Below, piece after piece: positions 33,459-42,919 of a DNA stretch of 56,122 bases (its first letter is position 1; each line of letters begins with the position of its first letter). Below the pieces are notes generated by a model. The model did not search any database. It was not told the DNA's origin and saw nothing but the letters and a program-made list of their open reading frames with translations. The stretch spans positions 1 through 56,122 of the forward strand of contig JARHXX010000025.1 of assembly GCA_029269125.1 (NCBI GenBank), read 5' to 3'. Made by a program: the position numbers and the translations under genes. The stretch is from Kiritimatiellaeota bacterium B1221 (GTDB lineage Bacteria > Verrucomicrobiota > Kiritimatiellia > SS1-B-03-39 > UBA6053).

Positions 33459-35179
33459 TGAAAATGCAGGCGGTATGTATCCGGTCCAGTGTTGTTGGAC
33501 TTTTATTATTTTCGCTTTTTGTGGCACTCACGGCCCGGGTCGTGAATCTGCAATTAGGGGATCATACCCGTTTGCGTCAATCTTATCAGCGCAAAGTGGT
33601 TTTTCAAACCCAGTTGCAGGGAACCCGGGGACGTGTGCTGGACCGAAATGGCCGGGTGCTGGCATTGGATGAAGTCCGCAAAAATATCGCGGTGGATCCG
33701 AAGTTTATTAAGGATCACAATAACCCGAAGCGGGTGCAGGCGGCATTGACGCAATTTTTGAATGTGGAGCCGGCGTTGATCGGTACCCGTCTGGCGGACA
33801 CCGGCCGGCGGTTCGCCTATTTGGAAAAATACGTGGAAGACCATCGGGCTTCCGAACTGAATGCGTATTTGTCTGAAAATGAAATCAGCAAGGGCGTGGT
33901 CTTTGAAAAGATCAAAACCCGGACGTATCCGCATGACAATTTGCTTTCCCATGTGATTGGTTTCCAAAACCGTGAAGGCGTTGGAGCGGCCGGCATCGAA
34001 TTGGAAATGAACCGTTTCCTGAAAGGGAAAGAAGGCTTGCGGGTCGGGGAGAAGGACGGTCGCCGTCATGAAATGGTGGACCGGCGAAAAATTCAGATCG
34101 ATCCGGATGCCGGAGCGGATGTGAAATTGACGGTGGATCAATATCTGCAATACGGGGTGGAGGAGGCTTTGGAAAAAGCGATGTCCTTGTACAATGCGGA
34201 TGGGGCCTGGGCGGTGGTGATGGATTCCCGTACCGGTGCGATTTTGGCGTTGGCCAGCAAGCCGGATTATAATCTGAATGAATTTTATAAAGCGGATCAG
34301 GAACTGCTCCGCAATCAGGCTTTGGGTGCCACTTACGAGCCCGGTTCGATTATCAAACCGCTGGTCTTTGCCGCCGCGATGAATGAAGGCTTGGTGATCC
34401 CGGATGAAATGATCGATTGCGAGTGGGGGACCTGGTATTATAACCGCCGCCCGATTCGTGATTATCACGCATACGACGAATTATCCGCGGCGGATGTATT
34501 AAAGAAGTCCAGTAATATTGGAACCGCCAAAATCGGTTTGCGGATGAACGAAAAACTGTTTTACGATTATTTGGTGAAATTTGGATTTGGACGGAAAACC
34601 GGGATTGAGTTGCCGGGGGAAGAGACCGGGATCTCCCGCAGTCCCCGCAATTGGGATTCGCTTACCCAAAGCCGCATTTCTTTTGGCCACGCGATCACGG
34701 TGACCGCCCTGCAAATGGCGTCGGCAATCAATGTCATTGCCAACGATGGCTATTTATTGCAGCCATATATTGTATCCGAAGTCCGGGATCATTCCGGTGA
34801 TTTGCTTTATCAGCGTAAACCCGATCCCCGCGGAGAACGGGTATTACGTCCGGAAGTCGCGCAAAAGATGCGCGGATTGATGGCCCGGATTACCGAACAG
34901 GGCGGAACGGGTCGGCGCGCCCGCTTCGGGGAATATTCGGTTGCGGGTAAAACCGGAACGGCGGAGAAGATATTGCCGGGCGGCGGCTATTCGAAAGATC
35001 AGAACATTGCAAGTTTTGCGGGTTTTTTTCCGGCGGAGAATCCGGTGCTGACCATTGTGGTGAGTGTGGATGAACCCAAGGGTGAAAAGCGGACGGGCGG
35101 TTCTGTGGCAGCACCGGTATTTGCGGATATCGCAAGCTATGCTGCCGGATACTTGGCTATACCCGAGGAGGGATTTTGA
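33458..35179 (+). CDS. ftsI: Septal peptidoglycan transpeptidase FtsI (PBP3)
   Basis: A class B penicillin-binding protein that cross-links septal peptidoglycan. 573 residues: one N-terminal transmembrane helix (about 8-28), a dimerisation domain starting RGRVLDRNGRVLALD, and a transpeptidase domain with Ser297-x-x-Lys300 (PGSIIKP), Ser351-Ser-Asn353 and Lys498-Thr-Gly500 (GKTGTAEK). There are no PASTA domains. The start ATG overlaps the stop of the FtsL-like gene by one base. Confidence 0.95.
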   Translation: MKMQAVCIRSSVVGLLLFSLFVALTARVVNLQLGDHTRLRQSYQRKVVFQTQLQGTRGRVLDRNGRVLALDEVRKNIAVDPKFIKDHNNPKRVQAALTQFLNVEPALIGTRLADTGRRFAYLEKYVEDHRASELNAYLSENEISKGVVFEKIKTRTYPHDNLLSHVIGFQNREGVGAAGIELEMNRFLKGKEGLRVGEKDGRRHEMVDRRKIQIDPDAGADVKLTVDQYLQYGVEEALEKAMSLYNADGAWAVVMDSRTGAILALASKPDYNLNEFYKADQELLRNQALGATYEPGSIIKPLVFAAAMNEGLVIPDEMIDCEWGTWYYNRRPIRDYHAYDELSAADVLKKSSNIGTAKIGLRMNEKLFYDYLVKFGFGRKTGIELPGEETGISRSPRNWDSLTQSRISFGHAITVTALQMASAINVIANDGYLLQPYIVSEVRDHSGDLLYQRKPDPRGERVLRPEVAQKMRGLMARITEQGGTGRRARFGEYSVAGKTGTAEKILPGGGYSKDQNIASFAGFFPAENPVLTIVVSVDEPKGEKRTGGSVAAPVFADIASYAAGYLAIPEEGF

Positions 35180-35182
35180 GCC

Positions 35183-36664
35183 ATGAGTCCCAAGCCGGTA
35201 CGTTTAACCACTCCGGAATGGGTGGCGTTGTTGGGGGAAAAGGTACCCGACCTTTGGCCGGCTGAACTTACCGGCGTTCAACCGGATTCCCGACGGATCC
35301 GGTCGGGTGATTTGTTTATTGCCATTGAGGGGTTTGAAGGAGACGGGCACCGCTTTGTCACCGATGCCATTCGTAAAGGCGCGGCGGGAATTGTGGCGGC
35401 ACATGCGCTTCCGGTCCGCGTAAGCGTTCCGGTGGTGTTGGTTGATGATCCCCGGGCCGTGCTCACCCGGCTTTCGCGTCATCTCTATGGATATGCGGAT
35501 GAAAAACTTCGGCTTACCGGGGTCACGGGGACCAATGGGAAAACCTCGGTGGTGGGTTATATTTATCAATTGCTGGAGCAGTGCGGACATAAATGCGGTC
35601 AACTCGGGACTGTTTCATACCGCTTTGGTGAGCGCGAAATTCCTGCGCGCCGCACCACCCCGGGTGCTCCGGAACTGCATGAATATTTAAAATCCATGGC
35701 GGATGCAGGTTGTGGGGATTGCGTGATGGAGGTGTCGTCCCACGCGTTGGATCAACGTCGGGTGGACAAGCTGTCCTTTGATGCCGCGGTGTTTACCAAT
35801 TTGAGTCAGGATCATTTGGATTATCATCAGGACATGGAATCCTATTTTCAGGCCAAGGTGACTTTGTTCCGTAATTCTTCGCTTCAACATCGGATTGCCG
35901 GTGATGATGAATGGAGCCGCCGCTTATCGGAGGCCTGCGGGCACCCGGTGTTGCGGTGTGGGTTTTCGGATGACTGTGAGGTGAATGCGACGATGCTTCA
36001 TTCGGATTTGAACGGGATCAAAGCGGAAGTCCGGACCCCTTGGGGACGTGGGGTGTTCCAATTGCCCCAGCCCGGAGAGCATAATTTACGCAATGTCTTA
36101 CAGGCGTTGGCGGTGACCGCGGGTTATGGTCTGCCTTTCGATGAACTGTTGACGGCCGTATCCCGTTTGAAAGCCGCACCCGGGCGATTGGAAAGGGTGC
36201 CTTCCGGATGTGGAACGGTTTTGGTTGATTATGCACACACCCCGGATGCGCTGGAGAATATCCTGTCACTGTTAAAACCTTTGACGGGCGGAAAATTGAT
36301 TGTGGTGTTTGGCTGTGGGGGCGATCGTGACCGCAGTAAACGTCCGCTGATGGTTCGTGCCTGTGCATTGGCGGATGAAATGATTCTGACCCATGACAAT
36401 CCACGCACCGAAGATCCTGCCCAAATTTTTTCCGATATGAAAACAGGCCTGGAGGCGGGGGATTCGTATCAGGTGATTGAAGACCGGCGGAAGGCGATTG
36501 AAACAGGAGTGAATTTGTTAAGGGGTGGGGATGTGTTGCTGATTGCGGGAAAGGGACATGAAACGGTTCAGAGCATCGGCGCGATGCAACTGCCCTTTGA
36601 TGATCGGGTTGTTGCCGGGGAGTTCATTGCGAAACGGGAACATTCTAAAACAGGAAAATGTTGA
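35183..36664 (+). CDS. murE: UDP-MurNAc-tripeptide synthetase MurE, meso-DAP type
   Basis: Adds the third stem-peptide residue to UDP-MurNAc-L-Ala-D-Glu. 493 residues; the Mur ligase motifs are GVTGTNGKTSVVGYIYQLL, TTPGAPELHEYL, VMEVSSHALDQRRV, FTNLSQDHLDYH, LVDYAHTPDALENIL and VFGCGGDRDRSKRPLM. The substrate-choice motif reads DNPR (HDNPRTEDP), which in this family marks meso-diaminopimelate rather than lysine, as expected for a Gram-negative wall. It starts 3 bases after ftsI ends and is followed by murF after one base. Confidence 0.96.
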   Translation: MSPKPVRLTTPEWVALLGEKVPDLWPAELTGVQPDSRRIRSGDLFIAIEGFEGDGHRFVTDAIRKGAAGIVAAHALPVRVSVPVVLVDDPRAVLTRLSRHLYGYADEKLRLTGVTGTNGKTSVVGYIYQLLEQCGHKCGQLGTVSYRFGEREIPARRTTPGAPELHEYLKSMADAGCGDCVMEVSSHALDQRRVDKLSFDAAVFTNLSQDHLDYHQDMESYFQAKVTLFRNSSLQHRIAGDDEWSRRLSEACGHPVLRCGFSDDCEVNATMLHSDLNGIKAEVRTPWGRGVFQLPQPGEHNLRNVLQALAVTAGYGLPFDELLTAVSRLKAAPGRLERVPSGCGTVLVDYAHTPDALENILSLLKPLTGGKLIVVFGCGGDRDRSKRPLMVRACALADEMILTHDNPRTEDPAQIFSDMKTGLEAGDSYQVIEDRRKAIETGVNLLRGGDVLLIAGKGHETVQSIGAMQLPFDDRVVAGEFIAKREHSKTGKC

Positions 36665-36665
36665 G

Positions 36666-38027
36666 ATGCCGCTATTTGACGCGAAGAATTTTGCCGAGTG
36701 GACCGGGGGAACCTGGACCCGACTTCCCGAAGAAAACATTCGCTCGGTTTATCATGATACCCGAAAATTACAGCCGGGTGCCATGTACGTGGCCATGCCG
36801 GGTGAACGGGTGGACGGACATGATTTAATCGGCCAGGCGGTAGAGGCGGGAGCGATGGCCGTATTATGCTTGAAGGGGAGAGCGCAGCCGGAGATCGCCT
36901 GTTTAGAGGTTTCGGATACCGGTAAAGCGCTTGAACGCCTGGCCCGGGGGTATCGGAAACTTCTGAACCCCAAACAAATGATTGGGGTGACGGGATCTGC
37001 AGGGAAAACAACGGTCAAAGATTTTCTGGCCGCCATGTTATCGGAAGCCGGACATACCCGGTGCACCCAGGGAAACTGGAACAACTTTGTCGGGCTTCCC
37101 CTGAGTCTGTTGGCAATGGAACCCCAGGATAAATTCGGGGTATTTGAATTGGGAATGAGCAACCCGGGGGAAATTGCCGGTTTGTCGGAAATTTTGCAGC
37201 CGGATGCCGGCCTGATTACTTCGATAGGAGAAGCTCATTTGGAAAGACTCGGGTCTGTTGAAGCGGTTGCGGCAGAGAAAACCAGTTTGTTGGCGGCATT
37301 GCCGGCGAATGGGTTGGCGGTGTTAGATGCGGACAGCCGCTGGTTTGAATTTGCCAAAACGCGTTGCGGATGTCGGATTGCCACGGTCTCCATGAAAGGG
37401 AGTGCCGATTATGAGGGCGAGGTTTTGGAACACGGTTTGCGGGTGAAAGACCGTCAGCGCGGAGAGTCTATCGATTTGCCGGTGCCTTTTCCGGGGGATC
37501 ATATGCTGATGAATTTATTGCAAGCGGTGGCGATGGTGCGGGAATGTGGATTGAGTGCGGAGATGATGGTTCGCGGATTGGAAAAGTATGCCCCCGCGCC
37601 CATGCGCTGGCAAAGGGTGCAGTTGAAAAAGTGGCAAGTGATCAATGATGCTTACAATGCAAATCCATTGAGCATGCGGAAATCGATCCGGACTTTTTCA
37701 GAGCTGTCTGAACCCGGCGAAAAATGGTTGGTGCTGGGAGGTATGGGGGAGCTCGGCGAAGCGGAAAAAGAATTGCATTGGGTGATTGGCAAGGAATTGG
37801 ACGCGTTTGGGTTTACCGGCGTGGTTCTGGTGGGGGAGCGGGCGTCGTGGATGCAGAAGGGGATTCAAAAAACACCGGTCATTTTGGCGGGAAGCCGTGA
37901 AGAAGCGGTTCGGGAACTGACAGCCTGCGTGGGGGATGATGCGGTGTTGCTGCTGAAGGCGTCACGGTCGGAGCAATTGGAATTGATTTTACAAGCATTA
38001 CAAAAAAATGAGGAAAACACGGTATGA
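36666..38027 (+). CDS. murF: UDP-MurNAc-tripeptide D-Ala-D-Ala ligase MurF
   Basis: Adds D-Ala-D-Ala to complete the UDP-MurNAc-pentapeptide. 453 residues. The MurF signatures are SVYHDTRKLQPGAMYVAMPG, the P-loop IGVTGSAGKTTVKDFL, NWNNFVGLPLSLL, FELGMSNPGEI, SIGEAHLERLGSVEAVAAEK and VINDAYNANPLSMRKSI. The ATG at 36666 follows the murE stop directly; a longer open frame overlapping murE has no family support. Its 3' end overlaps mraY by 4 bases (ATGA). Confidence 0.96.
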   Translation: MPLFDAKNFAEWTGGTWTRLPEENIRSVYHDTRKLQPGAMYVAMPGERVDGHDLIGQAVEAGAMAVLCLKGRAQPEIACLEVSDTGKALERLARGYRKLLNPKQMIGVTGSAGKTTVKDFLAAMLSEAGHTRCTQGNWNNFVGLPLSLLAMEPQDKFGVFELGMSNPGEIAGLSEILQPDAGLITSIGEAHLERLGSVEAVAAEKTSLLAALPANGLAVLDADSRWFEFAKTRCGCRIATVSMKGSADYEGEVLEHGLRVKDRQRGESIDLPVPFPGDHMLMNLLQAVAMVRECGLSAEMMVRGLEKYAPAPMRWQRVQLKKWQVINDAYNANPLSMRKSIRTFSELSEPGEKWLVLGGMGELGEAEKELHWVIGKELDAFGFTGVVLVGERASWMQKGIQKTPVILAGSREEAVRELTACVGDDAVLLLKASRSEQLELILQALQKNEENTV

Positions 38028-39181
38028 TGTATTGGCTGTTTGATTGGTGGCAGAATCTGGAAGATCCGGCCTTAAAGGATGCATTGAGTCCTTTACGGAT
38101 TTTGGGCTATGTGACCTTTCGTACCATGGCGGGATCAGCCACGGCATTTCTCCTGAGTCTGATGCTGGGCCCCAAGGTGATTCGTTGGTTGCTTGAATTT
38201 AAAATCGGTCAACCGGTTCGTGATGATGAAGTTCTCAAGGAGCAGCGCAAAAAAGCGGGGACGCCGACCATGGGCGGACTGCTGATATTATTTACGCTGA
38301 TGGTGGGCGTTTTGCTGTGGTGTAAACCGGGTAATATTTTCGCCTCTATGGCCTTGCTGGGCGCAGTCTGGATGGGCGCAATCGGATTTATTGACGATTA
38401 TAAAAAAGTAAAATTGAAGAACGCCAAAGGCCTGTCGGGGCGCTGGAAACTTCTGGGTCAACTGGGCTGGGCGGTTGTGTTGTTTTATACCTTGGATCAA
38501 GTGAATCCGGGAACCCGTTTGTTGAGTCGAAACTTGATGCTGCCGTTTATGAAAGATCCGGTTTGGGTGGGGATGCCCTGGCTTTTGGCGCTTGTTTTTG
38601 TGATTGTGGTGGTGTTGGGGGCAAGCAATGCGGTGAACTTAACCGACGGATTGGACGGTTTGGCCATTGGGTGCAGCAATGCGGTGGCGGTGTCGTATCT
38701 GGTGATGAGTTATTGTGCCGGCCACGTGATTTTTGCAGAGCATTTGCAAATTCCTTATATCCCCGGTTCCGAAGAGCTGGCGGTATTTTTCGGATGTCTT
38801 TTGGGGAGTGGACTGGGATTTCTGTGGTTCAATGCGCATCCTGCCCGGGTGTTTATGGGGGACACCGGCAGTTTGGCTTTGGGAGGGGCGATTGCCACCG
38901 CCGCCATCATGATTAAACAGGAAATCACCCTGGTGTTTGTGGGGGGCGTTTTTGTAATGGAAGCCATGAGTGTGGTTTTACAGGTGGCTTCGTTTAAACT
39001 GACCGGGAAACGGATTTTCCGCTGCGCGCCCATTCATCATCATTTCGAAATTGTGGCCAAAGAAGCGGCCGAGGCCGAAGGACGGGATGTGGAAGTGGTC
39101 GAAACCCTGGTAACCATCCGCTTTTGGGTGCTGGCGATTATTTTCGCTATTCTGGGGATTGCGACTCTGAAAGTCAGGTAA
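38024..39181 (+). CDS. mraY: Phospho-MurNAc-pentapeptide transferase MraY
   Basis: An inner-membrane enzyme moving phospho-MurNAc-pentapeptide from UDP to undecaprenyl phosphate (lipid I). 385 residues, about ten transmembrane segments. MraY motifs present: [71 protein letters not shown] and [11 protein letters not shown]. An extra stretch near the C-terminus ([18 protein letters not shown]) is longer than in Escherichia coli. It overlaps murF and is followed by murD after 5 bases. Confidence 0.97.
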   Translation: MMYWLFDWWQNLEDPALKDALSPLRILGYVTFRTMAGSATAFLLSLMLGPKVIRWLLEFKIGQPVRDDEVLKEQRKKAGTPTMGGLLILFTLMVGVLLWCKPGNIFASMALLGAVWMGAIGFIDDYKKVKLKNAKGLSGRWKLLGQLGWAVVLFYTLDQVNPGTRLLSRNLMLPFMKDPVWVGMPWLLALVFVIVVVLGASNAVNLTDGLDGLAIGCSNAVAVSYLVMSYCAGHVIFAEHLQIPYIPGSEELAVFFGCLLGSGLGFLWFNAHPARVFMGDTGSLALGGAIATAAIMIKQEITLVFVGGVFVMEAMSVVLQVASFKLTGKRIFRCAPIHHHFEIVAKEAAEAEGRDVEVVETLVTIRFWVLAIIFAILGIATLKVR

Positions 39182-39186
39182 TCCGG

Positions 39187-40452
39187 ATGTCTGTGCCTTT
39201 GATACTTTTGGGTGCCGGTGCCAGTGGGCTGGCGGCCGCCCGCCTGGGAGCCCAAGAGGGCAGGCGCGGCGTCTTGGTATCTGAAACCCCACCGGCGAAG
39301 GATGTTTTGGAGAAAATCGAAGCCCTGGGCTTTTGCTGGCAGGCCGGACTTCCGGAGGACCAGGATGCGGAAGTGGTGATTTCGCCCGGAATCTCTATCG
39401 ATCATCTCTGGTTAAAAACGCTCCGTGAGAGAAAACAGGGATTTCTTCCGGAATTTGAATGGGCGGCCCGCCGTCTACAAGGAACACAAATTGCGGTGAC
39501 CGGATCGTTAGGGAAAACCAGTATGGTGCTGCTGATGGCGGACTTGCTGCGTGATGCGGGGTATTCGGTGACGGTATCCGGAAACGTTTCGCCACCGGTC
39601 AGTGAGGTGGCGCGCCTTCATCCCCGGGCGGACTTTCATGTGATAGAACTCAGTTCCTTTCAATTGGAAGCCAGCCAAGGGTATCGGCCGGAACGCGCAC
39701 TTTGCCTGAATCTTTTTCCGAACCATTTGGACCGTCACCGGGATTTGGAAAATTACGCCACTGCGAAAAGCCGGTTGTTCGCGTTTCAAGAAACGGACGA
39801 TCTTGCGGTATGGCCGCGTGCGTATCCGGTGGAGGTGCAAACCGCCGCCCGGCGGGAATATGCCGAAGATGTAAACCTTCCGGCCTTGGGAAATACGGTG
39901 TTTGCCGCTTCCGCGTTACGGAAAAACCTTCAGGGGGTGATGGCTTTGCTGACAGGCATTCCGGGGATAGATGCGGAGAAACAGGAGAGGATGGTCCGGA
40001 ATTTTCAGTTTCCCGCTCATCGGATGCAGCGTTTGGAGATTGCCGGAGCGGGTCGGGTGGTGGATGACAGCAAAAGTACCTGTTTAGAGGCGACCCGGGC
40101 TGCATTGGAAGGGATTCCCGGGGAGGTGCAGCTGGTGATGGGGGGGCTGGACAAGGCGGAATCCCTGGACCGCCTTTCTGAAATTTTCCAGCGGAGGTCG
40201 CCTCAATTATATTTGTTTGGGCACGCCGCAAAAAAAATGGAGGAGGCCTGGAAGGATACCGTTGACGAATGCTACGTATACGATACGCTGGATGTGTTGC
40301 TTCCTGAACTCTGGAAGGCAAGAACTGACGCTCAAACCTTGTTATTTTCTCCCGGATGTGCAAGTTTTGATCAGTTCCCGGGTTATGCTGTCCGGGGGCA
40401 AACTTTTCAAAAGCTGGTCAGCCGACTGGCAGCTCAAAACCCACTATCATGA
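39187..40452 (+). CDS. murD: UDP-MurNAc-L-Ala--D-Glu ligase MurD
   Basis: Adds D-Glu to UDP-MurNAc-L-Ala. 421 residues. N-terminal Rossmann-type LILLGAGASGLAAARL, VVISPGIS, a P-loop at 105-112 reading TGSLGKTS rather than the usual TGTNGKST, HVIELSSFQLE, LNLFPNHLDRHRDLENYATAK, VDDSKSTCLEATRAAL and LLFSPGCASFDQFPGYAVRG. The C-terminal domain motifs are clear, so identity is safe despite the altered P-loop, which keeps Gly, Lys and Thr. The ATG at 39187 follows GGATG-rich sequence and lies 5 bases after mraY. Confidence 0.94.
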   Translation: MSVPLILLGAGASGLAAARLGAQEGRRGVLVSETPPAKDVLEKIEALGFCWQAGLPEDQDAEVVISPGISIDHLWLKTLRERKQGFLPEFEWAARRLQGTQIAVTGSLGKTSMVLLMADLLRDAGYSVTVSGNVSPPVSEVARLHPRADFHVIELSSFQLEASQGYRPERALCLNLFPNHLDRHRDLENYATAKSRLFAFQETDDLAVWPRAYPVEVQTAARREYAEDVNLPALGNTVFAASALRKNLQGVMALLTGIPGIDAEKQERMVRNFQFPAHRMQRLEIAGAGRVVDDSKSTCLEATRAALEGIPGEVQLVMGGLDKAESLDRLSEIFQRRSPQLYLFGHAAKKMEEAWKDTVDECYVYDTLDVLLPELWKARTDAQTLLFSPGCASFDQFPGYAVRGQTFQKLVSRLAAQNPLS

Positions 40453-40474
40453 ATCTTATCGTGAAGGAAATGTT

Positions 40475-41461
40475 ATGAAAAATCTAATTTCGATCCACCC
40501 TGCATCGTTAACTTTTGGTTTGGCCGCGGTGATGCTGGCCGGCTGTGCCACTTCCCGTCCTCCCCGCCAAGTGGGGCCACCTGAGGAGCCGATTATGCCA
40601 CCTCAGGTGCAGGGCATCAGGCAGACGGAACTGCCGACGGAAGTGATGATTGTGGAGGAGCCGCTCCTGAACATTCCCGCGCCGCAGCCGGCAGAACTTG
40701 TCATGCCGGCTGCCCCTGTGCCCGCGCCTGCACCTCAATTAAAACCACGGAATGGCACATCTTACACCATTCGGAAGGGGGAATCCCTCTCCGCCATCGC
40801 GGCCCGGAACAAAATGAGCTGGCGTGAACTTGCGGATTACAATTACATTACCGACCCGAACCACGTTCGTGCGGGTCAGGTGATTCTGATTCCGACCCGT
40901 GGTGTTCCAGCGGCCACGGCTCCGCGTCCGGTTGCGCCGACGCCTTCGAAACCCGCGATCTCCAGCAATGGGAAAACGTATGTGGTTCAATCCGGAGATT
41001 CACTGAGTGTGGTGGCCCGGCGTTATGGAACTTCGGTGAAAAATTTAAAAGCAGTCAACGGGCTCAACAGTGACCGTTTATTGGTTGGGCAAGTTCTCAA
41101 ACTGCCCAGTGAATCTGCGGCTCCCGCTCCACAACCGGCCATTGAAATGTCAGCGCCCGCTCCGCGTCCGACTGCGGTACCTTCCCGTCCGATGCCTTCC
41201 CGTCCGGTACCGACGCCCATTCCTTTTGTTGAACCTGAGGTGGTTGCGCCGGTAGAGATGAGTGAACAAAACCTGACGGAGGTGGACCCTGTGGACACCA
41301 AAGCTTTTCCAATTATCGTGCAAGATGGAGATACCCTTCAGAGCATTGCAGACAGCTACATTGTAAGTGTGGAAGATATTCGTAAGCTTAACAAGCTGCC
41401 GGCCAACGCGGAAGTGAAAGCCGGTCAGAAATTGAAAATCCCCTCCAGCAGCGTCTATTAA
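40475..41461 (+). CDS. LysM lipoprotein of the dcw cluster
   Basis: A 328-residue lipoprotein: signal with lipobox LAGC (Cys at about 26), a Pro-rich stretch, then three LysM domains. These are SYTIRKGESLSAIAARNKMS to VILIP, TYVVQSGDSLSVVARRYGTS to VLKLP, and FPIIVQDGDTLQSIADSYIV to LKIP, joined by Pro/Ala-rich linkers. LysM domains bind GlcNAc of peptidoglycan, so this is an envelope-anchored wall binder, here placed between murD and ftsW. A LysM gene at this position recurs, as I recall, in Verrucomicrobia dcw clusters and may serve division. AAGGA lies 9 bases before the ATG at 40475. Confidence 0.9.
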   Translation: MKNLISIHPASLTFGLAAVMLAGCATSRPPRQVGPPEEPIMPPQVQGIRQTELPTEVMIVEEPLLNIPAPQPAELVMPAAPVPAPAPQLKPRNGTSYTIRKGESLSAIAARNKMSWRELADYNYITDPNHVRAGQVILIPTRGVPAATAPRPVAPTPSKPAISSNGKTYVVQSGDSLSVVARRYGTSVKNLKAVNGLNSDRLLVGQVLKLPSESAAPAPQPAIEMSAPAPRPTAVPSRPMPSRPVPTPIPFVEPEVVAPVEMSEQNLTEVDPVDTKAFPIIVQDGDTLQSIADSYIVSVEDIRKLNKLPANAEVKAGQKLKIPSSSVY

Positions 41462-41475
41462 TCCACGGCATTCGT

Positions 41476-42648
41476 ATGTCGGGATCTCAGTCGCGCCAAC
41501 GGAAACCCTCTTCCGGATCGGAAGAGGGTAGTGCCTCTCCCGGTGCGGCGAGGTTACTGATTCTGTGTGTGCTGGTGCTGTTTGCCTTCAGCATCACCAT
41601 GCTGTTCAGTATCGGTATCGGGCAGAAAAATCCGTTGCATTATCCCCTGCGCCAATTGGCCTACGCGGTGGTGGCCGCGGGGGGATGTGTGTTTACGGCC
41701 TTTGTTCCGCCGCTCTACTGGAAGAAGCTGATGCCGTTGCTTTGTGTGATGACGATTATTCTCCTGTTGATGGCGCGGTTTGCGGGAAGGGACATTGCGG
41801 GTGCACATCGTTGGTTAAGTTTAGGTCCGGTCAATTTTCAACCCTCGGAATTGGCCAAATTAAGTGCCATTCTCTGGGTGTCCACCTGGTTGAGTGTGTA
41901 TCGCAGACGGGCATCTGAATTTGTCAGAGGCTTTTTGTTACCGGCCGCCGGGCTGGGGGTTTTGTGTATGATGGTATTGATCGGTCCCGATTTCGGCACC
42001 ACCATGTTGATTGGGGGAACCGGTATTTTGGTGATGTATATCGGAGGCACCCGGATCATCTATTTATTGGGTTCTGCGATCATTGCACTAACGGGTTTGG
42101 GGGCATTGATCATGCAGGACAAAGAGCGCCTGAGTCGTATCACCTCTTTTACCCAGCCGGAGAAATATGCTGCGGATGATGCGTATCAGCTCATGGCATC
42201 CTTGTTGGCCTTCATCAAAGGCGGGTTAACCGGAGATGGAATTGGGAGAAGTCTGCAAAAATTTGATTATCTTCCTGAAGCCCATACGGATTTTATTTTG
42301 GCCATTTTGGCCGAAGAGCTGGGGCTGGTGGGGACCTGTACAGTGATGTTGCTCTATCTGACAATTTTTGCCTGCGGTATGATGATTTCCATGCGTTGTA
42401 AGGATAGTTTTTCCCGTCTGTTGGGTTTTGGCATTACCATTCTGATCTTTTTGCAGTCGGTCATTAATGTCGGCGTGGTAACCGGCTCCATGCCCACCAA
42501 AGGGTTGCCATTGCCTTTTGTGAGTTATGGGGGATCCAGCCTGGTGTTTATGGCCGCCATGGTGGGGATACTGGTGCGTATTTCCCGGGGGAATTGCAGT
42601 GGAAAGGACGAAAAGTCCCGCCGGCTGGATGGTCAGCAGTGGATCTGA
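41476..42648 (+). CDS. ftsW: Septal peptidoglycan polymerase FtsW
   Basis: A SEDS-family glycosyltransferase that polymerises lipid II at the septum with FtsI. 390 residues, about ten transmembrane helices. Family blocks: AGAHRWLSLGPVNFQPSELA, IGPDFGTTMLIGG, DDAYQLMASLLAFIKGGLTG with DGIG, LPEAHTDFILAILAEELGL and KGLPLPFVSYGGSSL. The start ATG lies 14 bases after the LysM gene. It is the last recognisable dcw gene; murG, normally next, is absent from the following 13 kb. Confidence 0.94.
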   Translation: MSGSQSRQRKPSSGSEEGSASPGAARLLILCVLVLFAFSITMLFSIGIGQKNPLHYPLRQLAYAVVAAGGCVFTAFVPPLYWKKLMPLLCVMTIILLLMARFAGRDIAGAHRWLSLGPVNFQPSELAKLSAILWVSTWLSVYRRRASEFVRGFLLPAAGLGVLCMMVLIGPDFGTTMLIGGTGILVMYIGGTRIIYLLGSAIIALTGLGALIMQDKERLSRITSFTQPEKYAADDAYQLMASLLAFIKGGLTGDGIGRSLQKFDYLPEAHTDFILAILAEELGLVGTCTVMLLYLTIFACGMMISMRCKDSFSRLLGFGITILIFLQSVINVGVVTGSMPTKGLPLPFVSYGGSSLVFMAAMVGILVRISRGNCSGKDEKSRRLDGQQWI

Positions 42649-42919
42649 ATGGGAGAGGGCGGGTGTGCTGATGGCATTTCGGATCTGACGTGTGAGAGGG
42701 TTCAGGGTTTGTTCTCCGGAACACCTCGCTCCGCCCCGGGTTGAGTCAAGGCCCGGTGGCAATCGCTATTCTCGGTGATTTTTCTGGTGGAGAGGGGATG
42801 GGGGGGGGCGAGTTTGCTTCCGCCCATCATGCCGTTCACTTTTCTGGTTGCGGCGTTTGTCCGGATGCACTGGTAACCGTGTTCATCGGTGTGCATCAGC
42901 GGTTTAAATTCTTTTCCGC
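42649..42919. other. Spacer after ftsW with odd repeat-like sequence
   Basis: No gene supported. It contains a nine-G run (42800-42808) and, on the minus strand, a phrase reading CTGATGCACACCGATGAACA then CGG (about 42872-42901). This phrase ends 20 bases from the methyltransferase stop. The usual dcw neighbour murG is missing, so the spacer may mark a rearrangement point. Confidence 0.5.

Noticed and set aside
42702..42896. Short minus-strand frame containing HTDEHGYQCIRTN
   Set aside because: No start signal and no domain; it reads like translated spacer repeat. Reported only as a DNA phrase.
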